The notes beneath the pieces are model-generated. The model saw only the letters and a list, made by a program, of their open reading frames with translations. It was not told where the DNA came from and ran no database searches. From Methylobacterium terrae (GTDB lineage Bacteria; Pseudomonadota; Alphaproteobacteria; Rhizobiales; Beijerinckiaceae): a stretch of 64,000 nt of DNA. The translations under genes were made by a program, and so were the position numbers. Every line of letters begins with the position of its first letter. The stretch's first letter is position 1. Below, piece after piece: positions 44,880 to 53,010 of the stretch. Where the stretch lies: contig NZ_CP029553.1 in the NCBI RefSeq assembly GCF_003173755.1, forward strand, positions 4,550,001 through 4,614,000, written 5' to 3'.

Positions 44880-46144
44880 TGACGGACCGACACGGCATGA
44901 CGGACGAGACGGCCCTGCGGGCGCAACTGGTCGAGCGCTTCTTCCGCTACCTCGCGGTGGCGAGCCAGAGCGATGCCCGGGCGACCGCTCTGCCGAGCAC
45001 CCCGGGCCAGCGCGCGCTGGCCGAGCTGCTGGCCGGCGAGCTGCGCGAGATGGGGCTCCACGACGTGGTGCTCGACGGGCACGGTATCCTGACGGCGCGC
45101 AAGGCCGGCACCCGGCCCGGCGCCCCGCCGATCGGCTTCATCGCCCATCTCGACACCGTCGATGTCGGGCTCTCGCCCGAGATCCGCCCGCAGGTGCTGC
45201 GCTTCGACGGCGCCGACCTCTGCCTCAACGGCGACCGGGACATCTGGCTTCGCGTCGCCGAGCACCCCGAGATCGTGCCCCATACCGGCGAGGACGTGAT
45301 CGTCGGCGACGGGACGAGCGTGCTCGGGGCCGACAACAAGGCGGCGGTCGCCGTCGTGATGACGCTGCTCGCCACCCTGACGCCGCGGGACGCGCACGGC
45401 GACATCCTCGTCGCCTTCGTGCCCGACGAGGAGATCGGGTTGCGCGGGGCCAAGGCCCTCGACCTCGCGCGCTTCGCGTGCGACTTCGCCTACACGATCG
45501 ACGCCTGCGCGGTCGGCGAGGTCGTGATCGAGACCTTCAACGCGGCCGGCGCCGAGATCGTGTTCACGGGCGTCGCCGCGCACCCGATGTCGGCCAAGGG
45601 CGTGATGGTGAACCCGCTCCTGATGGCGCACGACTTCATCGCTCGCTTCGACCGGGCCGAGACGCCGGAGACCACCGAGGGGCGCGAGGGCTATATCTGG
45701 TTCAACGGCCTCCACGCCCATTCCGGCGAGGCCCGCCTGCAGGCGATGATCCGCGACTTCGACCGCGAAACGTTCGCGGCGCGAAAGGCACGCCTGCACG
45801 CGGTCGCCGGGGAGATCGCCGCGCTCTACCCGACCGGCCGGGTGGAGTGCCGGATCACCGACACCTACGGCAACATCCAGGACAGCCTCGGCGACGACCG
45901 CCGCTCCGTCGACCTGCTCTTCGCCGCGCTCGCCGCGGAGGGGATCGCGCCGCGGCAGATCCCGATGCGCGGCGGCACCGACGGGGCGGCCCTGTCGGCC
46001 CGCGGCCTGCCGACGCCGAACTACTTCACCGGCGCCTACAATTTCCACTCGCGGTTCGAGTTCCTGCCGGTGCCGGCCTTCGCGGCGTCGTGGCGGGTGA
46101 CGCGGCGGATCTGCGGGCTGGCGGCGGGGGAGGGCCTTCCTTGA
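44879..46144 (+). CDS. pepT: Peptidase T (tripeptide aminopeptidase)
   Basis: A 421-residue M20B zinc peptidase. Metal ligands sit in GFIAHLDTVD (His), VLGADNKAA (bridging Asp), VPDEEIGLRG (Glu pair), FAYTIDACAVGE (Asp) and YNFHSRFEFLP (His). The dimerisation lid region has AAHPMSAKGVMVNPLLMAHD. It cleaves N-terminal residues from tripeptides in the cytoplasm. The ATG shares its A with the GST stop (TGATG), so translation is coupled; an alternative start is ATG 44897. Confidence 0.94.
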   Translation: MTDRHGMTDETALRAQLVERFFRYLAVASQSDARATALPSTPGQRALAELLAGELREMGLHDVVLDGHGILTARKAGTRPGAPPIGFIAHLDTVDVGLSPEIRPQVLRFDGADLCLNGDRDIWLRVAEHPEIVPHTGEDVIVGDGTSVLGADNKAAVAVVMTLLATLTPRDAHGDILVAFVPDEEIGLRGAKALDLARFACDFAYTIDACAVGEVVIETFNAAGAEIVFTGVAAHPMSAKGVMVNPLLMAHDFIARFDRAETPETTEGREGYIWFNGLHAHSGEARLQAMIRDFDRETFAARKARLHAVAGEIAALYPTGRVECRITDTYGNIQDSLGDDRRSVDLLFAALAAEGIAPRQIPMRGGTDGAALSARGLPTPNYFTGAYNFHSRFEFLPVPAFAASWRVTRRICGLAAGEGLP

Positions 46145-46172
46145 ACCGGCAACAGGCTCGACGCCCTCCGGA

Positions 46173-46745
46173 TCATCTGGCCCCGCCCCCCACGCCTGCG
46201 AACGCGCCATCGACCAGCCCCGCGACCTTCTCCGTCGCCAGCGCCTCGTCGAACAGGATCCGGAACAGGATCGGGGCGATCACGCGATCGAGCACCGCGT
46301 CGATCTCCGGAAACGCCTCGTCCCGCGCCGCGGCGCGGGCCGCGACGGTCTCGATCTGCTGGCGGGCGTAAGCACAGCAGCGCCGCGGTCCGGCGGCCCC
46401 CTCGGCCGCGAGCACGTCGCGGATCATCTCGCGCCCGAGCCCCGACGCCATCTCCTCGGCGTATTGCTCGGCCCAGGCCAGGAGGTCGCCCCGCCCGCTG
46501 CCGGTCTCGACCGGCACCATGTCCGGGCGCAGCCGCTCGACCGCGACGTCGGCGAGGAGTTCGTTGAGCTCGCCCCAGCGCCGGTAGATCGTCGAGGGCG
46601 TGACGCCGGCCTCCTGGGCGATCAGCGGGATCGTGACCTCGGCGCGGTCCATCCGGGCGAGGAGCTCGCGCACGGCCCGGTGGACCGAGGCCTGGACGCG
46701 CGCGCTGCGCCCGCCCGGGCGCGGTCCCGCCTCCCTGTCCGCCAT
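46173..46745 (-). CDS. TetR family transcriptional regulator
   Basis: A 190-residue repressor. HTH: VHRAVRELLARMDRAEVTIP then LIAQEAGVTPSTIYRRWGEL; the C-terminal domain (ARQQIETVAARAAARDEAFP) is of the TetR_C_16/AcrR kind. ATG 46745 chosen; upstream codons to 46823 overlap the operators. Divergent from an MFS exporter with two palindromes in the shared promoter, so it very likely represses the transporter and itself. Confidence 0.88.
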   Translation of the reverse strand: MADREAGPRPGGRSARVQASVHRAVRELLARMDRAEVTIPLIAQEAGVTPSTIYRRWGELNELLADVAVERLRPDMVPVETGSGRGDLLAWAEQYAEEMASGLGREMIRDVLAAEGAAGPRRCCAYARQQIETVAARAAARDEAFPEIDAVLDRVIAPILFRILFDEALATEKVAGLVDGAFAGVGGGAR

Positions 46746-46764
46746 CGCTGCCCCGCCTCCAAAC

Positions 46765-46777
46765 GCAAAGGATTTGC
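46765..46777. promoter_or_regulatory. TetR operator 1
   Basis: GCAAA-GGA-TTTGC, 5-bp perfect arms, within AACGCAAAGGATTTGC. Shared with operator 2 at 46809. Confidence 0.7.
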
Positions 46778-46808
46778 TTTTAGCCTTCCGCGGCCTTAGA
46801 TCTCTAAC

Positions 46809-46821
46809 GCAACGGATTTGC
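46809..46821. promoter_or_regulatory. TetR operator 2
   Basis: GCAACGGATTTGC within AACGCAACGGATTTGC, one base different from operator 1 and 44 bp away in the same direction. It lies 17 bp before the MFS start codon. Confidence 0.7.
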
Positions 46822-46837
46822 ATTAAGGGGCACGGCG

Positions 46838-48127
46838 ATGCTCACAGGTCAAGGATCCCGGCGGGTCGACCCGCTCAGCCTCCACGCCGTGACGCTCGGC
46901 GCGTTCTTCGCCGCCGCGGCCGCCCCGACGCCGCTCTACCGGATCTACCAGGAGACCCTGGCGCTCTCGCCGGTCTTCGTCACCCTGGTCTTCGCCGTCT
47001 ACGCGGTGGCCCTCCTCAAGGCGCTGCTGGTGGCGGGCTCGCTCTCCGACCATCTCGGGCGCCGGCCGGTGATCGCCGGAGCGCTCGTCCTCGAGGCGGC
47101 GGCCATGGGGCTGTTCCTGCTGGTCGGCCACGGCGCCGCCTGGCTCGTCGTCGCCCGGATCGTACAGGGGCTCGCCACCGGCATCGCCGCCGCCTCCCTC
47201 GGCGCGGCGCTCGTCGACGTCGACCGCACCCGCGGCCCGATCGTCAACGCGGTGGCGCCGCTCGCCGGCATGGCGCTGGGCGCGCTCGGCACCAGCGCGC
47301 TGATCCAGTACGCGCCGCTGCCGCTGCACCTCGTCTACGGCCTCCTGCTGTGCACCTTCGCCGGGCTGGCGCTCGCCATCTGGCGCATCCCCGAGAGCGC
47401 CGCGACGCGGCCCGGGGCGCTCGCCTCGCTGAAGCCCCGCATGGCCGTCCCGGCCCGGATCCGGCGGCCGCTGGCCCTGGTGACGCCGATCAACCTCGCC
47501 AACTGGACGCTCGGCGGCTTCTACCTCTCGCTGGTCCCCTCGGTCGTGGCGGCGGCCACCGGCAGCCGCGCGCCGCTCACCGGCGGGGCCGTCGTCACGG
47601 CGCTGATGGTGGCCGGCGCCGTCTCGGTGCTCCTGCGCCGGGGCCGGGCTCCGCGGGACAACCTGACCTTCGGGGTGCTCGCCACGGCCCTCGGCGTCGT
47701 CCTCGTCGCCGCCGGCATCCATCTGGCCAGCGTGCCGCTCCTCATCCTGGGCACCCTCGTCACCGGATGCGGCTTCGGCGCCAGCTTCCTCGGCTGCCTC
47801 GGCACGATCATGCCGCCGGCCGAACCCGACGAGCGCGCGGGGCTCCTCGCCGCCTTCTACGTCCAGAGCTACCTCGCCTTCAGCCTGCCGGCGGTCGGGG
47901 CTGGCTTCCTCGCCCGCAGCCTCGGCTACGCGACGACGGCCGACCTGTACGCGGGGGTGATCCTGGTGGTGAGCGTCGGCGGCCTCGCGGTGCTGCGGGC
48001 GCGCGACGCCGCCCCGGAGGGCGGCACCCTCGCCGCGCCTCCCGCGAACCGCCCCGCGAAGCCCCGGGTGCGCGCCGTCGTGGATCACGTCGCCGGCCGC
48101 CTGCGCCACCGCGGCTCGCCGCTCTGA
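46838..48127 (+). CDS. MFS transporter, probable drug/metabolite exporter
   Basis: A 429-residue, 12-helix MFS protein. LLVAGSLSDHLGRRPVIAGA is the loop 2-3 motif and RIVQGLATGIAAASLGAALV the helix 4 motif; LHLVYGLLLCTFAGLALAIW and FGASFLGCLGTIMPPAEPDE follow. AAGGGG lies before ATG 46838. Controlled by the divergent TetR gene, which suggests an inducible exporter for a toxic ligand; substrate not predictable. Confidence 0.87.
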   Translation: MLTGQGSRRVDPLSLHAVTLGAFFAAAAAPTPLYRIYQETLALSPVFVTLVFAVYAVALLKALLVAGSLSDHLGRRPVIAGALVLEAAAMGLFLLVGHGAAWLVVARIVQGLATGIAAASLGAALVDVDRTRGPIVNAVAPLAGMALGALGTSALIQYAPLPLHLVYGLLLCTFAGLALAIWRIPESAATRPGALASLKPRMAVPARIRRPLALVTPINLANWTLGGFYLSLVPSVVAAATGSRAPLTGGAVVTALMVAGAVSVLLRRGRAPRDNLTFGVLATALGVVLVAAGIHLASVPLLILGTLVTGCGFGASFLGCLGTIMPPAEPDERAGLLAAFYVQSYLAFSLPAVGAGFLARSLGYATTADLYAGVILVVSVGGLAVLRARDAAPEGGTLAAPPANRPAKPRVRAVVDHVAGRLRHRGSPL

Positions 48128-48154
48128 GCCCTCGCGCCGCGCCGGCCCGGGCGG

Positions 48155-50248
48155 TCACGGCGCGCGTTCCGCCTCGAACACCACGGCGTCGAGCGCCAGG
48201 CAGTCCTCCGGCGCCGTGCCGACGAGCAGCGGATTGACGTCGAGGCTGGCGATTCCGGGCTCCTCGACCATCAGCCGCCCCAAAGCCGCCGCGGCGGCGA
48301 GGTAGGGTTCGATCGCGAGCGGGGCCTCGCCGCGCACGCCGGCGATCAAGGGGGCGATCCGCAGGCGCCCGAGCGCTCGGCCCACATCCGCTTCCGAGAA
48401 GGGCGGCAGCAGGAGCGCGACGTCCGGCATCGCCTCGACGTACGTGCCTCCGTCGCCCACCACCACGACCGGGCCGAAGAACGGGTCGCGATGGGCGCCG
48501 AGCACCAGCTCGCGCCGCCCGCGCGCCATCGCGGCGACGATGACGCCGGAGGAGGCGTGGCCCGCTGCCGCAAGGGCCGCCCGGCAGGCCTCGAAGGCGG
48601 CGCGCACGGCCTCCGCCCCGCTCACCCCCAGATGCACCAGCCCGAGCTCGCTCTTGTGCGCGACCTCCGCCGAGCAGCCCTTGACGGCGACCGGCCCGCC
48701 GATCTCGCCGGCTGCCGCCACCGCCTCGTCGGCCGTGCGGCAGAGGCGGTGGCGCACCACCGGCACCCCGGCGCGGGCGAGGCGGGCGAGGCTCCCGGCC
48801 TCGTCGAGGAGGCGCGGCGGCGCATCGGAGGGCGGGGGCGGGGCCGGGTGGGCCGGACGGCCCGCGGCGGCGGCCATCCGCTCGTGATGGGCGATGAACT
48901 GGTGCAGCGCCCGCACCGCCTCGCCCTCGCCGGGGAAGACCGGCAGGCCGCGGGAGCGGAACGGCGCGGCGACGATCTCCTGGGGCGCCACGATCACCAC
49001 CGGCTTGCCCGTCGCCTGCGCGAAGGCGGCGGTGTCGCGGCCGAAATCGTCGACCGCGTAGGCGCGGCCCGCCACCGGCACCCCGACCAGGAAGGCGTCG
49101 GCGGACGGGTCCTCGGCGATCACCGGCAGGATCTGGCTGAACAGGGCCGAGTTCGTCATCAGCGCCGCCGTGATGTCGACCGGGTTGCGGGTCGCGGCGA
49201 AGCTCGGGAGGATCGCCCGCAGGCGGCCCTGCGTGGCGTCGGCGAGCGGGGCGAGTTCGAGCCCGCGGGACGAGGCGGCGTCGGCCGCCATCACGCAGGT
49301 CGCGCCCGAATTGCTGATCGCCACCATGCGGCGGCCCCCCGGATGCCAGCCCTTCAGGTACAGCTCGGCCGCCGCGACGAGGTCGGTGGTGTCCTCGGCC
49401 CGCCAGATCCCGTGCCGCTCCAGGAAGGCGTCGACCAGCCGGTCCTCGTTGGCGAGCGCCCCGGTATGGGATTGCGCCGCCGCCTGCCCGGCGGCGGTGC
49501 GGCCGGATTTCAGCGCGACGATCGGCAGCCCGCGGTCGCGGGCGATGGACGCGGCCTCCGCCAGGTGGTGCGGGTCGGGGATGCTCTCGAGGTAGAGGAG
49601 CAGGAGCTTCAAGTCCGGATCGGCCGCGACCGCGGCGGCGAGCTCGCACACCGTCACGTCGGCGTCGTTGCCGGTGGCGTGGGTGTGGCGCACGCCGATG
49701 CCGCGGGCGCGCAACAGCCCGTAGGGCACCACGCTCATCGCCCCGCTCTGGCTGACGATGCCGACCGGGCCGTCCTGCGGCGGGGCCTCCAGGAACATGC
49801 TGGAGAAGCTCGCGACCGCCCCGGTGCCGAAATTGGCCAAGCCCTGCGAGTTCGGGCCGATCATCCTGAGGCCCCGGGCCCGGGCGCGCGCCACCATCGC
49901 CCGCTCGGCCGCCTTCGCCGCGGGGTCCGCGGTCTCGCCGAAGCCCGAGGCCATCATGATCGCGACCTTGACGCCGATCTCGGCGCATTCGTCGAGCGCC
50001 GCCACCGCCGCCTCGCCCGGTACCGCGATGATCGCGAGGTCGGGCGCCCGCGAGAGGCCCGAGAGCCGCGGCACCGTGCGCCGCCCTTGCACCTCCTCGC
50101 GCCGCGGGTTGACCGGCCAGACCTCGCCGCGAAAGCCGAAGCGCGACAGGTAGAGGAGCGGCCTTCCGCCGATCTTGTCGGGGTTCTCGGAGGCGCCGAT
50201 CACCGCGATCGAGCGCGGGTCGAGGGCGGCCTGGAGGCTCGACGTCAT
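48155..50248 (-). CDS. ADP-forming acyl-CoA synthetase (acetate--CoA ligase family), fused alpha-beta
   Basis: A 697-residue NDP-forming acyl-CoA synthetase. CoA-binding domain: LDPRSIAVIGASENPDKIGG; second CoA-ligase domain with GPVGIVSQSGAM and the phospho-His loop AAAQSHTGALANEDRL; C-terminal ATP-grasp part with GPVAVKGCSAEVAHKSELGL, HRDPFFGPVVVVGDGGTYVE and SLDVNPLLV. It makes an acyl-CoA from a free acid with ATP. It overlaps the DUF35 gene by 4 nt and is last in the thiolase-DUF35-synthetase operon. Acid substrate unknown. Confidence 0.9.
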   Translation of the reverse strand: MTSSLQAALDPRSIAVIGASENPDKIGGRPLLYLSRFGFRGEVWPVNPRREEVQGRRTVPRLSGLSRAPDLAIIAVPGEAAVAALDECAEIGVKVAIMMASGFGETADPAAKAAERAMVARARARGLRMIGPNSQGLANFGTGAVASFSSMFLEAPPQDGPVGIVSQSGAMSVVPYGLLRARGIGVRHTHATGNDADVTVCELAAAVAADPDLKLLLLYLESIPDPHHLAEAASIARDRGLPIVALKSGRTAAGQAAAQSHTGALANEDRLVDAFLERHGIWRAEDTTDLVAAAELYLKGWHPGGRRMVAISNSGATCVMAADAASSRGLELAPLADATQGRLRAILPSFAATRNPVDITAALMTNSALFSQILPVIAEDPSADAFLVGVPVAGRAYAVDDFGRDTAAFAQATGKPVVIVAPQEIVAAPFRSRGLPVFPGEGEAVRALHQFIAHHERMAAAAGRPAHPAPPPPSDAPPRLLDEAGSLARLARAGVPVVRHRLCRTADEAVAAAGEIGGPVAVKGCSAEVAHKSELGLVHLGVSGAEAVRAAFEACRAALAAAGHASSGVIVAAMARGRRELVLGAHRDPFFGPVVVVGDGGTYVEAMPDVALLLPPFSEADVGRALGRLRIAPLIAGVRGEAPLAIEPYLAAAAALGRLMVEEPGIASLDVNPLLVGTAPEDCLALDAVVFEAERAP

Positions 50249-50613
50249 GGTTGGCTCTCCGGGGTGACGAACGGGACGAGGCCGGCCCCGAAGGCGCGGA
50301 ACGTCGTGCGCACGGGTTCGCCGATCGCGACGCCGTCGGGCGGGCAATGCGCCATGAAGCGGAAGCCCTCTTCGGCATCGACCAGCGCGATCCCGTAGGG
50401 GGCGTGGGCCTGGAGGTCCGGCGAGGGCGCGCGGGCCACCAGGGTCACGGCGTAGACCGTGCCGCGGCCGGAGGCGGCCTCGGTGCCCAGGTCCTCGCCG
50501 CCGCAGGCCGGGCAGAACGGGCGGCGGGCGTACTGCACGTGGCCGCAAGCCCGGCAGCGCGCGAGCGCCAGGCCCTCGCCGCCGGTGGTCCAGTCCGGAA
50601 TGTCCGGGCTCAT
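50245..50613 (-). CDS. DUF35 OB-fold acyl-CoA-binding zinc-ribbon protein
   Basis: A 122-residue protein: zinc ribbon CRACGHVQYARRPFCPACGG, then an OB-fold (GTVYAVTLVARAPSPDLQAH, PYGIALVDAEEGFRFMAHCP). DUF35 proteins are obligate partners of thiolase-like enzymes, delivering or holding the CoA ester. ATG 50613 overlaps the thiolase stop, and its own stop overlaps the synthetase start (both ATGA), so the three are made in fixed ratio. Confidence 0.9.
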   Translation of the reverse strand: MSPDIPDWTTGGEGLALARCRACGHVQYARRPFCPACGGEDLGTEAASGRGTVYAVTLVARAPSPDLQAHAPYGIALVDAEEGFRFMAHCPPDGVAIGEPVRTTFRAFGAGLVPFVTPESQP

Positions 50614-51740
50614 CGGCCGTTCTCCAGGACGAGGCTGACATGGGAGGAGAGCACGCCGCCGTCGCCGTGGAGCAGGGCGAGTGCCGGGGGTGCGACCTGG
50701 CGCGGGCCGGCCTGCCCGCGCATCTGCCGCACGGTCTCGGCGAGGTGGGCCATGGCGCCGCCGACGCCGCAATGGCCGTAGCTCAGGAGGCCGCCATGGG
50801 TGTTGAGCGGCATCGCGCCGCCGGGCGAGAAGTGGCCCTCGCGGGCGAGCCGCCCGGCGGCGCCCCGTGGCGCCAGGCCGATCTCCTCGAGCAGGATCGC
50901 GAGCGTGATGGTGAAGCTGTCGTAGATCGCCGCATAGGCGATGTCGGCGAGCGCGACGCCCGCCTGCGCCAGCGCCCGGCCGGCGCTGTCGCCGGCGCCG
51001 AAGGCGGTGAGGGAGGGCGCGGCGCTGACGTGCTGGTGGGTGTGGGCCTGGGCGGCGCCGCGGATCCCGGGGCCGGGCCGCCCGGGATCGGCCCGCTCGA
51101 TCACGAAGGCCGCGCCCCCGTCCGAGACCGGGCAGCAATCGAGCAGGCGCAACGGCGCGGCGATGGGCTTGGACCCCCGCACCATCGCGGCGGTGATCGG
51201 CTCGGTGAGGTGGGCGCCGGGCGTCCGGGCGGCGTTTCCCCGCATCAGGACCGCCAGCTCGGCATGATCGTCGATGCCGTATTCATGCGCGTAGCGCGAC
51301 GCGACGAGGCCGTAATAGGCGGCGATCGTGGCGCCGAGCGGCACCTCGTAGGTCGGGTGGCCGACCTGGGCCAGCGTCTGGATCGCGGCGTCGCGGGACT
51401 GGCCCGACAGCCGGTTCTCCCCCGCCACCACCAGGATCCGCCGCGCCGCGCCCGCCTCGACCATGAGGTGCGCCAGCATCACCAGGGCGAACCCCGTGGC
51501 ACCGCCGAGCTGCACCGCGTGAGCGTAGGCCGGGCGGAGGCCGAAATGCTCGGCGAACACCGTCGAGAGCATCAGGTGCGGGTGGGTGGTCGAGTAGCCG
51601 GTGATCAGCCCGTCGATCTCGCGTCGTTCCAGCCCGGCATCGGACAAGGCATCGGCGGCGGCACGGCTCATCAGGTCGAGGGTGGAGAGGCCGGGCAGGC
51701 GGCCGAACGGGGTGAGGCCGATGCCGGTGACGCGGCTCAT
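50610..51740 (-). CDS. Thiolase-like (SCP-x type) protein lacking the nucleophilic Cys
   Basis: A 376-residue thiolase-fold protein. Start MSRVTGIGLTPFGRLPGLST. The place of the acyl-accepting Cys reads AVQLGGATGFALVMLAHLMV, with Gly-Gly-Ala instead of a Cys. The C-terminal GGLLSYGHCGVGGAMAHLAE loop keeps a His-Cys pair. Together with the DUF35 partner this resembles the Ltp2-type retro-aldolases, which cleave a beta-hydroxyacyl-CoA rather than a beta-ketoacyl-CoA. ATG 51740 gives the family start. Divergent from iclR. Confidence 0.87.
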   Translation of the reverse strand: MSRVTGIGLTPFGRLPGLSTLDLMSRAAADALSDAGLERREIDGLITGYSTTHPHLMLSTVFAEHFGLRPAYAHAVQLGGATGFALVMLAHLMVEAGAARRILVVAGENRLSGQSRDAAIQTLAQVGHPTYEVPLGATIAAYYGLVASRYAHEYGIDDHAELAVLMRGNAARTPGAHLTEPITAAMVRGSKPIAAPLRLLDCCPVSDGGAAFVIERADPGRPGPGIRGAAQAHTHQHVSAAPSLTAFGAGDSAGRALAQAGVALADIAYAAIYDSFTITLAILLEEIGLAPRGAAGRLAREGHFSPGGAMPLNTHGGLLSYGHCGVGGAMAHLAETVRQMRGQAGPRQVAPPALALLHGDGGVLSSHVSLVLENGR

Positions 51741-51776
51741 CGGACCGGCGTTCCGAACCGGCACTCACGGAAAGCA

Positions 51777-51791
51777 TTCCGCCTGGCGGAA
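51777..51791. promoter_or_regulatory. IclR-type operator at the thiolase operon start
   Basis: TTCCGCCTGGCGGAA, a palindrome matching TTCCGC-N4-CGGAA, 37 bp upstream of the thiolase ATG. Same pattern as the box at 51955. Confidence 0.65.
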
Positions 51792-51954
51792 CTTCGCATC
51801 GGGCGTCCTCCGGGCCGGGTCGTTCCGGTGTCGGGCCGGCGACCTCTTGCAGGAAGAGGGTTGCCTTCCTGACAATAGCCTGTCAACACTGTTCCGTGTC
51901 GAGTAACGATGGTCATCGTTGCTGGGCGGGAGGATCCGATATCGACCGCGATGG

Positions 51955-51969
51955 TTCCGCTATACGGAA
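51955..51969. promoter_or_regulatory. IclR-type operator at the iclR start
   Basis: TTCCGCTATACGGAA, with extended arms GGTTCCG / CGGAACC (51953-51971). About 93 bp before the iclR ATG. This is the usual shape of IclR-family sites. The rest of the 321-bp gap (51741-52061) holds no gene I can support. Confidence 0.7.
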
Positions 51970-52061
51970 CCGATCCAACGAGGGCGGCGGGATCGGGAAC
52001 GCGTGAGAGGCGCCATGCACCGTCGGGCGGGCCTGGATTCGCGTGCGTCGCCGGGGGCGGC

Positions 52062-52874
52062 ATGAGCCCGTCCACCGCCGACGACGCCCCGCCTCCGTCC
52101 CCCGCGGGCGGAGAGCCCAACGCCGTCCAGAAGGTCTGCGCCGTGCTGCGGGCGCTCGCCGCCGCGGCGCCCCGGCGCCTGACCGACCTCTCGGCCGAGG
52201 CCGGGCTCAACAAGGTCACGGCGCTCCGCATCCTCGATACCCTGGCGCAGGAGGGCTTCGCCGCGCGCGCACCGGATGGCCGGCGCTGGCGGCCGGGGCC
52301 GGAACTGATGGCGCTCGCCGCCAGCGCCGGCCGGCCCGACGACCTCAGGGCGCTCGCCCGCCCGAGCCTGATGCGGCTCGCCGAGCTCTCCGGCGACACG
52401 GTGCTGCTCTCGGTGCGGAGCGGCGTCGAGGCGGTCTGCATCGAGCGCGAGGTCGGTGCCTACCCGATCCGCGCCAACTACCTCGACATCGGCAGCCGCC
52501 GTCCCCTCGGGGTCGGTGCCGGCGCCATGGCTTTGCTCGCCTGGCTGCCCGACCGCGAGGTCGACGCGATCCTCGGCATCGTGGTCCAGCGCCTCGGGCC
52601 GTATCCGCGCCTCGGCCGGGCGGAGATCCGTGAGGCGATCATGGAAGCGCGGGCGCGCGGCTACGTCGTGCTCCTCGATCAGGTGGTGGACACGATGGGG
52701 GCGATCGGCGTGCCGGTGCGCGACGCGGGCCACCGCACCGTGGCGGGCCTGAGCATCGCCGCGCTCACCACCCGCATCCGGGCGCGGGAGACGGAGCTGG
52801 CGGAGGCGCTCCGGCGCGAGGCCGACCTGATGGAGCGGGAGCGGATCCCGGTGGGGCAGGGAGGGACGAGGTGA
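52062..52874 (+). CDS. IclR family transcriptional regulator
   Basis: A 270-residue IclR protein. Winged helix: NAVQKVCAVLRALAAAAPRR then LTDLSAEAGLNKVTALRILD and LAQEGFAARA. GAF-like effector domain with GDTVLLSVRSGVEAVCIERE, PLGVGAGAMALLAWLPD and a C-terminal VPVRDAGHRTVAGLSIAAL. It lies between the leftward acyl-CoA operon and the rightward enolase/ABC operon and probably controls both through the two TTCCGC boxes. GGGGGCGG lies before ATG 52062. Confidence 0.9.
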   Translation: MSPSTADDAPPPSPAGGEPNAVQKVCAVLRALAAAAPRRLTDLSAEAGLNKVTALRILDTLAQEGFAARAPDGRRWRPGPELMALAASAGRPDDLRALARPSLMRLAELSGDTVLLSVRSGVEAVCIEREVGAYPIRANYLDIGSRRPLGVGAGAMALLAWLPDREVDAILGIVVQRLGPYPRLGRAEIREAIMEARARGYVVLLDQVVDTMGAIGVPVRDAGHRTVAGLSIAALTTRIRARETELAEALRREADLMERERIPVGQGGTR

Positions 52875-52901
52875 GCGACGGGTCGCGAGACGCCGACATT
52901 C

Positions 52902-52966
52902 CTGCCACCCTCCTGGTCATCCCGGGCTCCGCTCTCGCGGCCCCGAAATGACCAGGAGGGTGGCAG
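52902..52966. terminator. 19-bp perfect inverted repeat after iclR
   Basis: CTGCCACCCTCCTGGTCAT (52902-52920) and ATGACCAGGAGGGTGGCAG (52948-52966), 27-bp loop. It is 28 bp after the iclR stop and 45 bp before the next start. The inner part (GGTCATCCCGGGCTCCGC...GCGGCCCCGAAATGACC) resembles the element at 10959. Terminator or palindromic repeat; no T-run. Confidence 0.6.
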
Positions 52967-53010
52967 TCCGGTCGTGTCGGTCAAATAAACCATAAATTTC
53001 GGAGGAACGG

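Noticed and set aside
52902..52966. Terminal inverted repeats of a miniature transposable element
   Set aside because: The 19-bp arms enclose only 27 bp and no target-site duplication is visible; a terminator or palindromic unit explains it better.
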